The notes below the pieces were generated by a model that saw only the letters and a program-made list of their open reading frames with translations, was not told the origin of the DNA and made no database searches. From Burkholderiaceae bacterium (GTDB lineage Bacteria > Pseudomonadota > Gammaproteobacteria > Burkholderiales > Burkholderiaceae_B), in the NCBI GenBank assembly GCA_030728985.1, contig JANQYI010000015.1:36027-100026 (forward strand): 64,000 nucleotides of DNA, given 5' to 3'. The position numbers were made by a program, and so were the translations under genes. Within the stretch, counting starts at the first letter, position 1; every line of letters starts with the position of its first letter. Of the stretch, positions 63,279 through 64,000 are shown piece by piece.

Positions 63279-64000
63279 ATGTCCACCCGTCCTATTTATT
63301 TTGACTACTCGGCAACGACTCCAGTCGATCCTCTCGTTGTTGAAAAAATGATTCCTTGGCTTTACGAGCATGCGGGTAATCCTGCGTCTCGAAGCCACTC
63401 TTATGGATGGGAAGCCGAAGAAGCTGTTGAGCGCGCCCGCGAGCAAGTGGCTTCGTTGGTCAATGCGGATCCTCGTGAAATTATCTGGACTTCAGGCGCG
63501 ACTGAGTCAAATAACTTGGCGATCAAAGGTGCTGCGACGTTTTACGCCGAGCGCGGCAAGCACGTAATCACAGTTAAAACTGAGCACAAGGCTGTTTTGG
63601 ATCCCTGTCGCGAGTTAGAGCGGCAAGGCTTTGAGGTCACCTACCTGGATGTTCAAGAAAATGGCTTGATTAGCATGGATGCCCTCAAGGCTGCCATTCG
63701 TCCAGACACTGTGCTCATTTCAGTGATGTTTGTGAACAACGAAATTGGCGTGATTCAAGATGTTGCGGCAATTGGCGAGTTGTGTCGTTCCAAAAACATC
63801 ATTTTTCATGTGGATGCGGCCCAAGCAACCGGTAAAGTCGAGATCGACTTACAAACCTTGAAAGTCGATTTGATGTCTTTCTGTGCGCACAAGACCTATG
63901 GTCCCAAGGGTATCGGAGCGCTTTATGTGCGCCGTAAACCTCGCATCCGTATTGAAGCGCAGATGCATGGTGGTGGTCACGAACGTGGTTTTCGCTCTGG
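63279..64000 (+). CDS. iscS: Cysteine desulfurase IscS, cut by window edge
   Basis: The first 240 codons are present. The protein begins [20 protein letters not shown], with [37 protein letters not shown] and the PLP lysine in [15 protein letters not shown], all typical of IscS. It supplies sulfur for Fe-S clusters and tRNA thiolation. AGGAG lies 11 bases upstream. It is in an operon with iscR; iscU and the rest lie beyond the edge. Confidence 0.96.
   Translation, partial: MSTRPIYFDYSATTPVDPLVVEKMIPWLYEHAGNPASRSHSYGWEAEEAVERAREQVASLVNADPREIIWTSGATESNNLAIKGAATFYAERGKHVITVKTEHKAVLDPCRELERQGFEVTYLDVQENGLISMDALKAAIRPDTVLISVMFVNNEIGVIQDVAAIGELCRSKNIIFHVDAAQATGKVEIDLQTLKVDLMSFCAHKTYGPKGIGALYVRRKPRIRIEAQMHGGGHERGFRS

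Overview
The window is a chromosomal segment of a proteobacterium, most likely a betaproteobacterium of the order Burkholderiales and close to the Alcaligenaceae. Evidence for this placement is the protein sequences and several local gene orders: rnr-rlmB, DUF3579/argD-argF-argG, exbB-exbD-lpxK-Trm112-kdsB-adk, ribF-ileS-lspA-coaBC, purN-rsmB, tig-clpP-clpX-lon, and aspC/uvrB/LMW-PTP/iscR/iscS. Base composition looks close to balanced by eye. The genus cannot be fixed from sequence alone. Coding density is very high and many genes overlap by 1-4 bases. I see no insertion sequence, prophage, integron, CRISPR array, toxin-antitoxin pair or recognisable defence system. This is core genome, and I did not find a new multi-gene system.

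Layout. 1-3157: a minus-strand group (AEC transporter, crotonase, asparaginase truncated by the window edge) and a GNAT acetyltransferase. 3249-8647: tRNA-Leu(CAG), RNase R, RlmB, a Cys/Met-metabolism PLP enzyme, HU and tRNA-Val(UAC). 8689-14399: a two-component system, then the arginine genes argD-argF-argG on the minus strand and a divergent DUF3579 gene. 14402-22141: a 2-hydroxyacid dehydrogenase, rpsT, murJ, an SDR, adk, and the lipid A/KDO genes with ExbBD. 22142-22477: a 336-bp non-coding divergent region with DnaA-box-like sites and overlapping inverted repeats. 22478-26625: xseA, sodB, a thiolase, a DUF192 protein and a cold-shock protein. 26865-33089: clpS-clpA and pqiA-pqiB-pqiC. 33086-39766: a minus-strand run ribF-ileS-lspA-coaBC-dedA-dut. 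39811-45845: purN-rsmB and desaturase-uvrD. 45861-50837: dapC-dapD-prmB-ABC-F on the minus strand. 50913-57391: tRNA-Leu(UAG), tig-clpP-clpX, lon and an S4-domain protein. 57437-64000: lexA, an aminotransferase, uvrB, a tyrosine phosphatase, iscR and the start of iscS.

Functional themes are protein quality control (ClpS/ClpA, Tig/ClpP/ClpX, Lon with a sigma-32-like promoter), DNA repair and SOS (LexA with two perfect SOS boxes upstream, UvrB, UvrD, XseA), envelope biogenesis (MurJ, LpxK, KdsB, ExbBD, Pqi, Lsp), amino-acid synthesis (arginine, lysine/DAP, sulfur) and Fe-S assembly (IscR/IscS with two tandem type-1 IscR sites).

The points most worth a second look are small-scale: an IscR whose [2Fe-2S] cysteine loop carries about five extra residues; a start codon placed in a hairpin arm in front of the response-regulator gene; a tRNA promoter whose -10 lies in the loop of the preceding terminator; a tRNA promoter lying on the rnr start; an aspartate-aminotransferase terminator merged with a LexA box; a pseudoknot-like element beside DnaA boxes in the exbB-xseA gap; and an asparaginase and a crotonase with changed catalytic residues.
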